DNA of 14,702 bases from Patescibacteria group bacterium (GCA_022710205.1 JAKLHJ010000013.1:1-14702); one strand, 5' to 3'. Shown: positions 5,352 through 12,211, numbered from the stretch's first letter. Made by a program: numbers and translations. The notes: generated from the sequence alone by a model not told the origin.

Positions 5352-5672
5352 ATGTTAATGATCAGATTACAACGAGTTGGCAAGAAGCACGATCCATCTT
5401 TTCGTGTACTTTTGACCGATTCTAAAAACAGCACAAAAAGCGGTAAATTTATAGAGGTTCTCGGACACTATGATGCCAGAGGAGGAAAGACGGAATTAAA
5501 GAAGGATAGAATAAAGCACTGGCTTTCTGTAGGCGCAAAGACTTCCGTAACTCTTCACAACATATTGGTAAATAACAAAGTTGTAGAAGGAAAGAAAAAG
5601 AGCGCAATGCCAAAGAGAAAGAAGAGCGCAGAGGCCAAAACAGCCGCTCCAGCCCCGACACCGGCCGCATAA
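5352..5672 (+). CDS. rpsP: small ribosomal subunit protein bS16
   Basis: bS16 is an assembly protein of the 30S subunit. The 106-residue product begins MLMIRLQRVGKKHDPSFRV and continues with FIEVLGHYDARGG and the WLSVGAKTSVTLHNIL segment, all diagnostic of the family. The conserved part ends near residue 80. The remainder is a lysine-rich then Ala/Pro-rich tail (KKKSAMPKRKKSAEAKTAAPAPTPAA), longer than in E. coli S16 (82 residues) and probably disordered. The start at 5352 lies at the predicted transcription start; an internal ATG two codons later could also be used. A strong terminator follows, so rpsP is not cotranscribed with khpA by default. The usual neighbours rimM and trmD are absent here. 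Confidence 0.97.
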   Translation: MLMIRLQRVGKKHDPSFRVLLTDSKNSTKSGKFIEVLGHYDARGGKTELKKDRIKHWLSVGAKTSVTLHNILVNNKVVEGKKKSAMPKRKKSAEAKTAAPAPTPAA

Positions 5673-5683
5673 ATTTTAATATT

Positions 5684-5714
5684 AAAAATCCCCACAATGC
5701 TGTGGGGATTTTTT
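5684..5714 (+). terminator. intrinsic terminator of rpsP
   Basis: CCCCACA-ATGC-TGTGGGG (5690-5707), extended by A/T pairs and ending in a six-T run. It is a perfect hairpin about 12 bases after the stop codon. Confidence 0.92.
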
Positions 5715-5849
5715 GTCGGTGGAGCTTGCCTGCCCCGTAGGAAGCATGCTTAGGGGGAGATATAAATGAATATCGCGTGAGATTTAACGGGGGGTCATTT
5801 AAGACCTTATACACAGCTTTCCTTCGGGGTTTTCTTTTTAGTTTGTTTA

Positions 5850-5858
5850 TGCTATAAA
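5850..5858 (+). promoter_or_regulatory. khpA promoter (extended -10)
   Basis: TGcTATAAA (5850-5858) is an extended -10, with no clear -35 in the T-rich stretch upstream. It leaves a leader of about 50 bases before khpA. Confidence 0.45.
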
Positions 5859-5917
5859 TATACCCAAGCAGTGCAGGGTCGAAATGACTGCTTTTACAAA
5901 AAGATTAGAATTGCAAA

Positions 5918-6247
5918 ATGGAAAAAGATCAGGAATTTCTAGAATTAGTTGCAAAGGCATTAGTTGACAATCCTCAGGACATCAAAGTCAAGAGAGTAGT
6001 CGATGAGATGGGAGTCCTCCTTACGCTCGATGTAAATCCTGCGGATATGGGCAAGATCATCGGTAGAAGCGGAAACACCGCCAAAGCCATGCGAACTCTT
6101 CTCCGAGTTGTAGGAATGAAGCACAACGCTAGAGTTAATCTCAAGATTAACGAACCGGAGGGAAGCACAAGAATGATGTCAGCTCCTATGAGCCCACAGT
6201 CAGCTTCTAAAACAGTTGATGAGGCCATGATGGATCTCAAACTCTAA
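5918..6247 (+). CDS. khpA: KH-domain RNA-binding protein KhpA (YlqC family)
   Basis: KhpA is a small RNA-binding protein that in Firmicutes partners KhpB/Jag and affects cell division and small-RNA biology. The 109-residue protein has one KH domain, with the GxxG RNA-binding loop at residues 49-52 inside MGKIIGRSGNTAKAMRTLLRV, followed by the beta strand HNARVNLKINEP. The last 28 residues (MMSAPMSPQSASKTVDEAMMDLKL) extend beyond the roughly 75-80-residue family core. In many bacteria khpA follows rpsP; here it still does, but with its own promoter and after a terminator. There is no Shine-Dalgarno before the ATG (AGAATTGCAAAATG). Confidence 0.92.
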   Translation: MEKDQEFLELVAKALVDNPQDIKVKRVVDEMGVLLTLDVNPADMGKIIGRSGNTAKAMRTLLRVVGMKHNARVNLKINEPEGSTRMMSAPMSPQSASKTVDEAMMDLKL

Positions 6248-6267
6248 GACATAATTTAGATTTGAAT

Positions 6268-6305
6268 AAAAACAGCTCCGAGTAATCGGGGCTGTTTTGC
6301 TTTTT
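6268..6305 (+). terminator. intrinsic terminator of khpA
   Basis: AAAACAGC.CCGA-GTAA-TCGG.GCTGTTTT (6269-6298), a 12-bp stem with one mismatch, followed by GCTTTTT. Confidence 0.9.
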
Positions 6306-6371
6306 GTGGAGTTTGTGCTTGAATGCAGGCAGGTTGGTACATTTACAAAAAATACTGAAGGGGTGGTCCTA

Positions 6372-7619
6372 ATGGCAAAGACCTTGATGACTGTTCGACG
6401 TGACGGCCTTCGTATCATTACGAAAAGATTGAGCTATACCCAACAAGTTATGTGTTCGGTAACCTCTCTTATGGGGTCGGCTAGCGACCCTGCGGAATTA
6501 CTCGGCATCGCCCACTATTTTGAACACATGGTGTTTCAAGGAACGAAGACTCGCACGCGCGAGGAAATTGAAAGGGATATTAGGAGATATTGCATCTCTC
6601 ACAATGCCGATACCAGTTTCCTTCGTACCAGATATTATGGCGAGTGTGCCAAGATTAATTTTGAAAAGACACTCGAGGTTCTGCTCGATATTTATTGTAA
6701 CCCCATTTTCCCGGAGGATCGTGTCGAGAACGAGCGCGGTGTTATCGGGACAGAGATCTCGATGAGAAAGAATGAAGAAGATATTCTGGCGTTTGAAAAT
6801 TTTCTTGTCTCTTTATATGGAGCCAAGAGTTTGCCCGGACGCGGTATAATCGGAACGAAGGAAACAATTTCAACCGTGAACAGGAACCTTCTTCTTGATA
6901 TGCACAAGACTTATTATTCTCCGGAGAATTCCGTTATTGTCGTCGTTGGGGATGTGTCCCACCGCGACGTCGTGAAGAACGTCAATCAATTTTTCCCGAT
7001 TGGTAAACCGTCCGCATACAGACAGCGTTTCGATTGGCCGAATGACCCGGATTCTCCACCGGCCGAACCTCTGGTCGTCGACGAGAAGCAGGGAAGAGAG
7101 TATTCTCGTGTATATTTCGCCTGCAAGATTCCGAGCGGAAGTCTGCGAGACCGGCTCGTGATGAATCTTCTTGCCAAGTGCTTAGACAGGGTCATTTATG
7201 ATGAGCTTCGCCAAAAAAGAGGCCTCGTCTACACCGCCGGAGCGAGCGATTATTACAAAAGGCCCCTCATCTCTACTTTCTATTCGTGTGCACAGACCGA
7301 AGTTCATAACTTCGCGCAGGTCAGAGATATTCTCGTTGACTATGTGCTCAATGAAAAAATTTGTGAGAGCGATTTTGAGATCTTTCGGGAGTCAAAGTTT
7401 GTCACAAGCTCCATCGCGCTGGAGACTTCCAGAGAATGGAACGATGCCATCCTTTCTCAGATTATTTCCGGCAATTCCGACTTGGGATTTATCGATAATT
7501 ATTTTGAAAAGATATCTAAGGTGATTGAGGGAATTACTTTTGACGATCTGCTGAAAATGCGCCTTGAACTCATTCGCGAAGATCGTATGTCCTTTTCAAT
7601 CGTTACCAACAAGGACTAG
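6372..7619 (+). CDS. M16 family zinc peptidase (insulinase-like)
   Basis: M16 peptidases are clam-shell zinc enzymes built of paired domains that degrade peptides or process presequences. Numbered from the ATG at 6372, the inverted zinc motif HxxEH is HYFEH (H48, E51, H52). The third ligand is E128 in ERGVIGTEI, 76 residues after H52, which is the family spacing. The C-terminal domain carries the substrate-binding R/Y motif (LRQKRGLVYTAGAS). At 415 residues it is a single two-domain unit, as in YmxG/PqqL-like and mitochondrial-type subunits. The frame stays open to 6297, but that region overlaps the khpA terminator. The ATG at 6372 has a GGGGTGG Shine-Dalgarno 5 bases upstream. There is no signal peptide, so it is probably cytoplasmic. 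It lies between strong terminators and is transcribed alone. An intact site is seen in one chain; no partner subunit is present here. Confidence 0.93.
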   Translation: MAKTLMTVRRDGLRIITKRLSYTQQVMCSVTSLMGSASDPAELLGIAHYFEHMVFQGTKTRTREEIERDIRRYCISHNADTSFLRTRYYGECAKINFEKTLEVLLDIYCNPIFPEDRVENERGVIGTEISMRKNEEDILAFENFLVSLYGAKSLPGRGIIGTKETISTVNRNLLLDMHKTYYSPENSVIVVVGDVSHRDVVKNVNQFFPIGKPSAYRQRFDWPNDPDSPPAEPLVVDEKQGREYSRVYFACKIPSGSLRDRLVMNLLAKCLDRVIYDELRQKRGLVYTAGASDYYKRPLISTFYSCAQTEVHNFAQVRDILVDYVLNEKICESDFEIFRESKFVTSSIALETSREWNDAILSQIISGNSDLGFIDNYFEKISKVIEGITFDDLLKMRLELIREDRMSFSIVTNKD

Positions 7620-7627
7620 TCCTATTT

Positions 7628-7654
7628 AGCCGCCCTAACTACGGGCGGCTTTTA
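7628..7654 (+). terminator. intrinsic terminator of the M16 peptidase gene
   Basis: AGCCGCCC (7628-7635) and GGGCGGCT (7643-7650) around a 7-base loop, then TTTATCTT. The hairpin starts 8 bases after the stop codon. Confidence 0.9.
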
Positions 7655-7656
7655 TC

Positions 7657-7684
7657 TTGCAAAATCTATAAAATAGTGTAATAT
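7657..7684 (+). promoter_or_regulatory. rpmF promoter (near-leaderless)
   Basis: TTGCAA (7657-7662), a 16-base spacer, then TAATAT (7679-7684). The ATG at 7694 is 9 bases past the -10, so the transcript would begin within about three bases of the start codon. Confidence 0.55.
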
Positions 7685-7693
7685 CTTCCCCAT

Positions 7694-7912
7694 ATGGTAG
7701 TAAGAATGAGACATACGCGGGCACATACCGCGAACAGGAGATCCCATCACGCTCTCAAGGGAGCGGGCCTTACAAAATGCGTAAAGTGTGCGGCCATGGC
7801 TAGAATGCACATGGTTTGCCCATCTTGCGGATTCTATAAGGGTTCAGAGAAAGTGAACACGATGGCGAAGATCCAGAAGAAAAATAAGAAGGAGGCCAAA
7901 AAATCTAAATAA
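7694..7912 (+). CDS. rpmF: large ribosomal subunit protein bL32
   Basis: bL32 is a small zinc-ribbon protein of the 50S subunit. The 72-residue product opens MVVRMRHTRAHTANRRSHHALK, which aligns with the family start (M.VPKR..S..RR.+RR.H). It has both CxxC knuckles (CVKC and CPSC, in KCVKCAAMARMHMVCPSCGFYKG), so this is the zinc-binding, not the zinc-free, form. The lysine-rich tail after YKG (KIQKKNKKEAKKSK) is longer than in E. coli L32. It has its own promoter and a terminator that overlaps the stop codon. rpmF usually sits next to yceD/plsX; here it has neither. Confidence 0.95.
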   Translation: MVVRMRHTRAHTANRRSHHALKGAGLTKCVKCAAMARMHMVCPSCGFYKGSEKVNTMAKIQKKNKKEAKKSK

Positions 7913-7931
7913 ATAATTATTTAGATTTTTT
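7898..7931 (+). terminator. AU-rich intrinsic terminator of rpmF
   Basis: AAAAAATCTAAATAA (7898-7912, including the stop codon) is fully complementary to TTATTTAGATTTTTT (7917-7931), with loop ATAA. It is a 15-bp hairpin that ends in the T-run. Confidence 0.75.
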
Positions 7932-7938
7932 AGCTTGC

Positions 7939-7968
7939 CGGATGTTTTATTAGGATAGCCGGCATCCG
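7939..7968. repeat. hairpin between rpmF and nusB
   Basis: CGGATG (7939-7944) pairs with CATCCG (7963-7968), and GCCGG/CCGGC offers a competing pairing. It has no T-run and may shape the nusB leader or be part of an intergenic repeat. Confidence 0.5.
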
Positions 7969-7991
7969 TTTAATGTAATTTTGAAAATATT

Positions 7992-8888
7992 ATGGCCAAT
8001 AGGCATTTAGCGAGAAGTATCGTTTTACAGACTCTCTTCGAGTGGGACTTCGGCGGCCGTAACAATTCAGAATTAAGAAATATCCTTCATAAAAATGTAG
8101 AGGAGTTCGGTCCCGGCTTGACCGACTTTTCTTTTATCGAATCGCTTTTGGAAAGTGTTGTAAACAAGATGGACGCAATGGATTCCATTATCACAAAGGC
8201 GGCTCCGGAGTGGCCGATAGACAGAATATCTATAATAGACAGAAATGTTTTGAGAATAGGTTTATATGAACTTATTTTTATGGACAAGAGCGAGGTTCCT
8301 GCGAAGGTTGCTATAAATGAGGCCATAGAGCTTGCAAAGACTTTTGGCGGCGAAAGCAGTGGAAAATTTATAAACGGTGTTCTTGGCACGATTTACAAAG
8401 AGATGGGAGAGCCGGGCAAGGATGAGATATCTAGACCAAAGAAAAACAGCGCCGGAGTAGATGTAACAAAACTCCCCGTGGACAGACTTGGAGGCGCGGT
8501 GGTATACGCGATAGACGAGGGAAAAATATTCCTCGCCATGGTGCATGACGTATTCGGATATTGGACTCTTTCAAAAGGACACATAGAGGAGGGTGAATCA
8601 GAGGAGGAGGGCACTATGAGAGAGATAAAGGAAGAGATTGGGCTCGACATAGAGATTGGCAAGAAAGTTGGAGAGAATGAGTATGTTGCCAACGATCCCG
8701 AAAGAGGAAAGATAAGGAAAAAAGTATCCTATTTCCTCGGCAAGACAGACAAAAAGGAACTTGAATTGAAAGATGGAGGAGGCTTGGACGAAGCAAAATG
8801 GTTTGAGGCGTCGGAGGTCGCTGATTTGAAGATTTACAATGACATCGTTCCGATAATTACAGAGGCGATAAAAGAAATTATATTGTAA
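7992..8888 (+). CDS. nusB: NusB transcription antitermination factor fused to a Nudix hydrolase domain
   Basis: Residues 1 to about 138 are NusB: the helical start RHLARSIVLQTLFEWDF, then the hallmark APEWPIDRISIIDRNVLRIGLYEL, VPAKVAINEAIELAKTFGG and KFINGVLGTI. NusB with NusE binds boxA RNA in rRNA antitermination complexes. A linker (about 139-163) leads to a complete Nudix domain. Its opening strand is GGAVVYAI (167-174), and the Nudix box runs G196 to L218 as GHIEEG-E-SEEEGTM-REIKEEIGL, matching Gx5Ex7REUxEExGU at every position. This domain would cleave a nucleoside-diphosphate-linked substrate such as dinucleoside polyphosphates, capped RNA ends or oxidised nucleotides. The frame is continuous with no internal start preceded by a ribosome site, so one fused protein is expected. 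rnc lies downstream. The Nudix substrate cannot be told from sequence. Confidence 0.95.
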   Translation: MANRHLARSIVLQTLFEWDFGGRNNSELRNILHKNVEEFGPGLTDFSFIESLLESVVNKMDAMDSIITKAAPEWPIDRISIIDRNVLRIGLYELIFMDKSEVPAKVAINEAIELAKTFGGESSGKFINGVLGTIYKEMGEPGKDEISRPKKNSAGVDVTKLPVDRLGGAVVYAIDEGKIFLAMVHDVFGYWTLSKGHIEEGESEEEGTMREIKEEIGLDIEIGKKVGENEYVANDPERGKIRKKVSYFLGKTDKKELELKDGGGLDEAKWFEASEVADLKIYNDIVPIITEAIKEIIL

Positions 8889-8944
8889 CCCGCCAAAATT
8901 TTTTACCAATCATTTATATTATAGACAAATAAAAGACAGCCTAT

Positions 8945-8989
8945 CTAAAATTTTTTAATAATTATTAAAATGGTTATTAAAAAATTTAG
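8945..8989 (+). promoter_or_regulatory. AU-rich hairpin in the rnc leader, abutting the Shine-Dalgarno
   Basis: CTAAAATTTTTTAATAA (8945-8961) pairs with TTATTAAAAAATTTAG (8974-8989): 16 bp with one bulged A and a 12-base loop. Its 3' base overlaps the start of AGGAGGG (8988-8994). This long double-stranded stem lies directly upstream of the RNase III coding region. Confidence 0.6.
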
Positions 8990-9005
8990 GAGGGCAAGTA
9001 ATCAT

Positions 9006-9704
9006 ATGAACGCTCCCGATTTTTCTAAATTTGAAAAAAAGATCTCTGTTGAATTCAAAAACAAGGGCTTGCTGAAGCAGGCTTTCACCCACCGATCTTA
9101 CATAAATGAAAACAAAGGAACCGGCCTTACTCACAACGAGAGACTGGAGTTTTTGGGTGACGCGGTTTTGGAATTAGTCATTACGGAATTCCTTTTCAGA
9201 GAATTTCCGGACAAACAGGAAGGGGAGCTTACGAGCCTCCGCGCCGCTCTCGTGAACACGGTCACAATTTCAAAGATTGCCGGAGACGTGGGGATGAACG
9301 ACTTCCTTCTCCTCTCTAAGGGCGAGTCAAAGGATGTGGGAAGAGCGAGACAGGTTATTCTCGCCAATACTTTTGAAGCGTTCATCGGGGCACTTTATCT
9401 GGACCAGGGATACGAGTCAGCCAAGAAATTTATTTCCGACAACCTATTTTCCGAGCTTAAAACAATAGTTGAAAAATCACTCTGGAAAGATTCCAAGAGC
9501 AAGCTTCAGGAAAAATCTCAGGAGGTGCTCAGCATCACACCGGCTTACAAAACCCTGAACGAAGTCGGTCCGGATCATAACAAAATTTTTACGGTGGGGT
9601 TGTTCTTGGGAGAGGAGCAGGTATCGGAAGGGAAGGGCCATTCGAAGCAGGAGGCCCAAGAGGAGGCGGCCAAGTCCGCGTTGAAAAAGAAGGGTTGGGA
9701 GTAA
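9006..9704 (+). CDS. rnc: ribonuclease III
   Basis: RNase III cuts double-stranded RNA, including rRNA precursors and structured mRNA leaders. Numbered from the ATG at 9006 (232 residues), the signature HNERLEFLGDAVLELVI holds E45, E48 and D52. E72 in KQEGEL matches the E65 position of the E. coli enzyme, and E124 lies in ANTFEAFIGALYLD. The double-stranded RNA-binding domain follows from about residue 163 and ends GKGHSKQEAQEEAAKSAL. The position equivalent to E. coli D114 is N121. The frame opens 12 codons earlier (ATG at 8970), but that ATG lies in the hairpin loop. The 9006 start has AGGAGGG 11 bases upstream and gives the usual family N-terminus, so I prefer it. The gene follows nusB-Nudix by 117 bp. 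Confidence 0.95.
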   Translation: MNAPDFSKFEKKISVEFKNKGLLKQAFTHRSYINENKGTGLTHNERLEFLGDAVLELVITEFLFREFPDKQEGELTSLRAALVNTVTISKIAGDVGMNDFLLLSKGESKDVGRARQVILANTFEAFIGALYLDQGYESAKKFISDNLFSELKTIVEKSLWKDSKSKLQEKSQEVLSITPAYKTLNEVGPDHNKIFTVGLFLGEEQVSEGKGHSKQEAQEEAAKSALKKKGWE

Positions 9705-9718
9705 TTTTGTACTCTTGT

Positions 9719-9828
9719 CCCGGTAGGAAAGTCCGCCTTGACAATGTTGTAATGTAAACCTGAGTCTGCGAATTCGCCTATGGTTTTTTGTAATTTAACA
9801 TTGATTTATAGGGGTAACTTCCTACGGG
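9719..9828. repeat. inverted repeat flanking the region after rnc
   Basis: CCCGGTAGGAA (9719-9729) is the inverse of TTCCTACGGG (9819-9828), apart from one extra G, with 89 bases between. The right arm is the exact reverse complement of CCCGTAGGAA at 5734-5743, so these belong to one repeat family. No gene is seen in 9705-9945. Confidence 0.55.
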
Positions 9829-9833
9829 ACTGC

Positions 9834-9860
9834 GCGACTCGCTTTTCCGAAGCGAGTCGC
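9834..9860. terminator. perfect 11-bp hairpin after rnc
   Basis: GCGACTCGCTT-TTCCG-AAGCGAGTCGC. The stem is strong, but the following sequence (TTGACTTTCT) is only mildly T-rich. It may terminate the nusB-rnc transcript or be part of the adjacent repeat. Confidence 0.5.
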
Positions 9861-9895
9861 TTGACTTTCTGTGGCCAATAAGTAGAATGACGTTA

Positions 9896-9922
9896 TTGAC
9901 GAATTAAACAAAGTATTATAAC
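9896..9922 (+). promoter_or_regulatory. putative promoter of the sigma4/HARE gene
   Basis: TTGACG (9896-9901), then TATAAC (9917-9922) after a short 15-base spacer; a TATTAT at 9925-9930 is an alternative -10. A weak AAGGA precedes the ATG at 9946 closely. Confidence 0.4.
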
Positions 9923-9945
9923 AGTATTATTAAACAACAAGGATC

Positions 9946-10983
9946 ATGTCTAAACAACACAAGTTAACGTTTAATCCAAAGAAAGTTACCAAGGACCTGC
10001 TTGGAGTTTTGCCGGTAAGGGCCAGAGATATAATAAAGAAGAGATATGGCCTTGAGTCTAGTTCAGAGGGAATGACCCTTGAGGCCATCGGAGAGACATA
10101 TGGCATAACAAGAGAAAGAGTAAGACAGATAGAAAATTTTGCCTTAAATTCCATCAGAAAGTCCGATGCTTATACTGCGAACGCTGTTTCTTTCGAAGAG
10201 CTAAAGAAGCACATGGATGAATATGGAGGAGTCGTGCATGAGCAGGATTTTTTGGATCACCTTACATCCGACAAAGAACTTCAGAATCACGTCAGCTTCT
10301 ACCTCGAGCTCGGTAGTGATTTCATCAAGTTGAAAGAGGATGAAGAGTTCGCTCACAGATGGACAATAGACGAAGAGCTTTCCGGAAAGGTTCACAACTC
10401 ACTTAGAAAACTTTACGAGAGCCTCTCGGAGGATGATCTCATTTCAGAAAGCGAGATGATTGTAAAATTCCTCGATCACCTTGAAGAGACCGTTAAAGAT
10501 ATCAGAAACGAAGAGCTCGCAAAGAGATGGATCAAGATGTCCAAGAAAATCGGAAAGAATGCACTCGGAGAGTGGGGAATCGCACATTCTCCAAACATCA
10601 GAGTAAGGGGCATCAGAGATCTCGCATACTTGGTTTTGAGAAAGCATGGTTCTCCTATGCACTTCAGAGAGGTTGCAAAGGCTATCAAGCAGATATTTGG
10701 AAAGGATGTCAACGAGGCGACATGCCACAATGAGCTTATAAAAGACAAGAGATTTGTGCTCGTAGGTAGAGGTCTCTATGCTTTGGCAAAGTGGGGATAT
10801 AGTCAGGGGACAGTTCGTGATATAATAAAGACTATAATAAAAGATAAGGGCCCACAGTCCAGAGATGAGATATTGAAAAAGGTTTTGAGAGAGAGATATA
10901 TCAAGGAAAATACGGTTTTGGTAAATCTCCAAAATAAAAAATATTTCAAAAAGGACAAAAACGGCAAATATTTGATCGTATGA
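9946..10983 (+). CDS. sigma-70 region 4 / HARE-HTH domain protein
   Basis: A 345-residue protein of unusual domain order. Residues 10-72 form a sigma-70 region 4-like unit: LLGVLPVRARDIIKKRYGL, then MTLEAIGETYGITRERVRQIENFALNSIRK, the region 4.2 helix-turn-helix that recognises -35 elements in true sigma factors. No region 2 or 3 is present, so it cannot melt promoters alone. Residues about 75-215 are helical and of unknown function. Residues about 222-285 resemble a HARE-HTH domain (AYLVLRKHGSPMHFREVAKAI ... FVLVGRGLYALAKWGY), the fold shared with the RNA polymerase delta subunit. A second winged-helix-like unit runs to the C-terminus. I infer a transcription regulator or RNA polymerase accessory factor. 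Its stop overlaps the next gene's start (ATGA at 10980-10983), implying coupled translation. Confidence 0.85.
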   Translation: MSKQHKLTFNPKKVTKDLLGVLPVRARDIIKKRYGLESSSEGMTLEAIGETYGITRERVRQIENFALNSIRKSDAYTANAVSFEELKKHMDEYGGVVHEQDFLDHLTSDKELQNHVSFYLELGSDFIKLKEDEEFAHRWTIDEELSGKVHNSLRKLYESLSEDDLISESEMIVKFLDHLEETVKDIRNEELAKRWIKMSKKIGKNALGEWGIAHSPNIRVRGIRDLAYLVLRKHGSPMHFREVAKAIKQIFGKDVNEATCHNELIKDKRFVLVGRGLYALAKWGYSQGTVRDIIKTIIKDKGPQSRDEILKKVLRERYIKENTVLVNLQNKKYFKKDKNGKYLIV

Positions 10984-12194
10984 TCCAAGAAATTTTAGTC
11001 CAACTTTTACAAACCTTTGGCGAGGTGCTTTTTCGAGCATTCGCTTTCGCTCTCCCGTTCCTCGCTTTCATTATAGCTTGGAGTTTATGGAGATATTACA
11101 TAGTAAGAAATTTTATCGCTAAGGCAGAGTGGGTGATGCTGGAGGTGAAATTGCCAAAGGAGCACCAGAAAACTCCTCAGGCCATGGAAGTCGTCCTGGG
11201 GGCTTTTCATCAGTTCCCTACACCGCCGACATGGTATGACTATTGGTGGCTAGGCAAGGTCCCTCTTTGGTTTTCTCTCGAGCTCGTTTCTATAAACGGC
11301 GCGGTCCACTTTTTCATGAAAATACAGAAGAGCCAGAGGAGCATAATAGAGAATCATATTTATTCTCAATATCCACAGGCGGAAATACATCAGGTTCCTG
11401 ATTACGTCGGGGGGATTAATTTTGAGGCGCCCGATTCCAAGTGGAAAATGTTCGGAATGGAGCACGTGCTTGTAAGAGAGGACGCCTATCCTATTAAGAC
11501 TTATGTTGATTACGGCCTTGACCGGGAACTTTTGAAGGAGGAACAAAAAGTTGATCCCATTACTTCGACGATAGAATTTTTGGGCTCACTCGGTGAGGAT
11601 GAGCAGGCATGGATACAGATAATCATAATGGCCGCGCAACCGCGATTTCCAAAAAAAGACACATGGTTCGGCAAAGAGGACTGGAAGGGTAATGCAAAAG
11701 AGCTTCTCAAAAAATTGTTAAAGAGGGATGCCGCCCCGGGATTTGGCCCCATGATGATGCTTTCCCCGGGAGAGAGGGCGACTGTTGAGGCGATAGAGAG
11801 GAGCATGAGCAAGCTCGGTTTTGATTGCGGAATAAGAACGCTCTATTTTGGAAAAGATAAAAAGTTTAATCCGCAAAATATTGCAAATCTTTTTGCCACG
11901 TTCAGGCAGTATGGCTCCGTGACCTTAAACAGCTTCAAGCCCGTCAGAATAACCAGCTTTAATTGGTGGGTGGACCCGTTTGGGTGGAAATTGAAAGAAT
12001 TAAAAAGCTCTCTTTTTAGAGCCTATGTAAGTAGAGGATATTTTTACAGACCATTCAAGAACGTCCCGCCGTTTACTTTAAATTCAGAGGAGTTGGCGAC
12101 TATTTACCACTTCCCGGGCGCCGTCTCTGTAACGCCGACATTTAGCAGAATTGAATCAAAGAGAGCCGAAGCTCCTATCAACCTCCCGATCTAA
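10980..12194 (+). CDS. membrane-anchored type IV secretion-like protein (DUF8128-type), no ATPase domain
   Basis: A 404-residue protein with one N-terminal membrane segment (about 15-37, FRAFAFALPFLAFIIAWSLW) and a large soluble part. The segments VMLEVKLPKEHQKTPQAMEVVLGAF, WFSLELVSINGAVHFFMKI and the closing FTLNSEELATIYHFPG...SKRAEAPINLP resemble the region that, in VirB4/HerA-like secretion and conjugation proteins, directly precedes the ATPase domain. Here the protein stops right after the PINLP motif and no Walker motifs follow, in this gene or the next. In Patescibacteria such proteins are often next to a DUF87-type ATPase; the neighbour here is mltG instead. It is coupled by a 4-base overlap to the sigma4/HARE gene. 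The family name is from memory of similar proteins; a role in secretion or DNA uptake is inference. Confidence 0.7.
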   Translation: MIQEILVQLLQTFGEVLFRAFAFALPFLAFIIAWSLWRYYIVRNFIAKAEWVMLEVKLPKEHQKTPQAMEVVLGAFHQFPTPPTWYDYWWLGKVPLWFSLELVSINGAVHFFMKIQKSQRSIIENHIYSQYPQAEIHQVPDYVGGINFEAPDSKWKMFGMEHVLVREDAYPIKTYVDYGLDRELLKEEQKVDPITSTIEFLGSLGEDEQAWIQIIIMAAQPRFPKKDTWFGKEDWKGNAKELLKKLLKRDAAPGFGPMMMLSPGERATVEAIERSMSKLGFDCGIRTLYFGKDKKFNPQNIANLFATFRQYGSVTLNSFKPVRITSFNWWVDPFGWKLKELKSSLFRAYVSRGYFYRPFKNVPPFTLNSEELATIYHFPGAVSVTPTFSRIESKRAEAPINLPI

Positions 12195-12211
12195 AGAGAC
12201 TCGCTTGATGC

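Noticed and set aside
6297..6371. Upstream extension of the M16 peptidase to an ATG at 6297
   Set aside because: It would start inside the khpA terminator; the ATG at 6372 has a Shine-Dalgarno and yields the normal family N-terminus.
10981..10983. Recoded TGA (Gly) as in Gracilibacteria
   Set aside because: The sigma4/HARE protein ends naturally at this TGA with the next gene starting in the overlapping ATG, and conserved proteins here show no in-frame TGA.
10444..11040. 198-codon minus-strand open frame opposite the sigma4/HARE gene
   Set aside because: It is antisense to a recognisable coding region, with Leu/Phe/Ser-rich shadow composition and no ribosome site.
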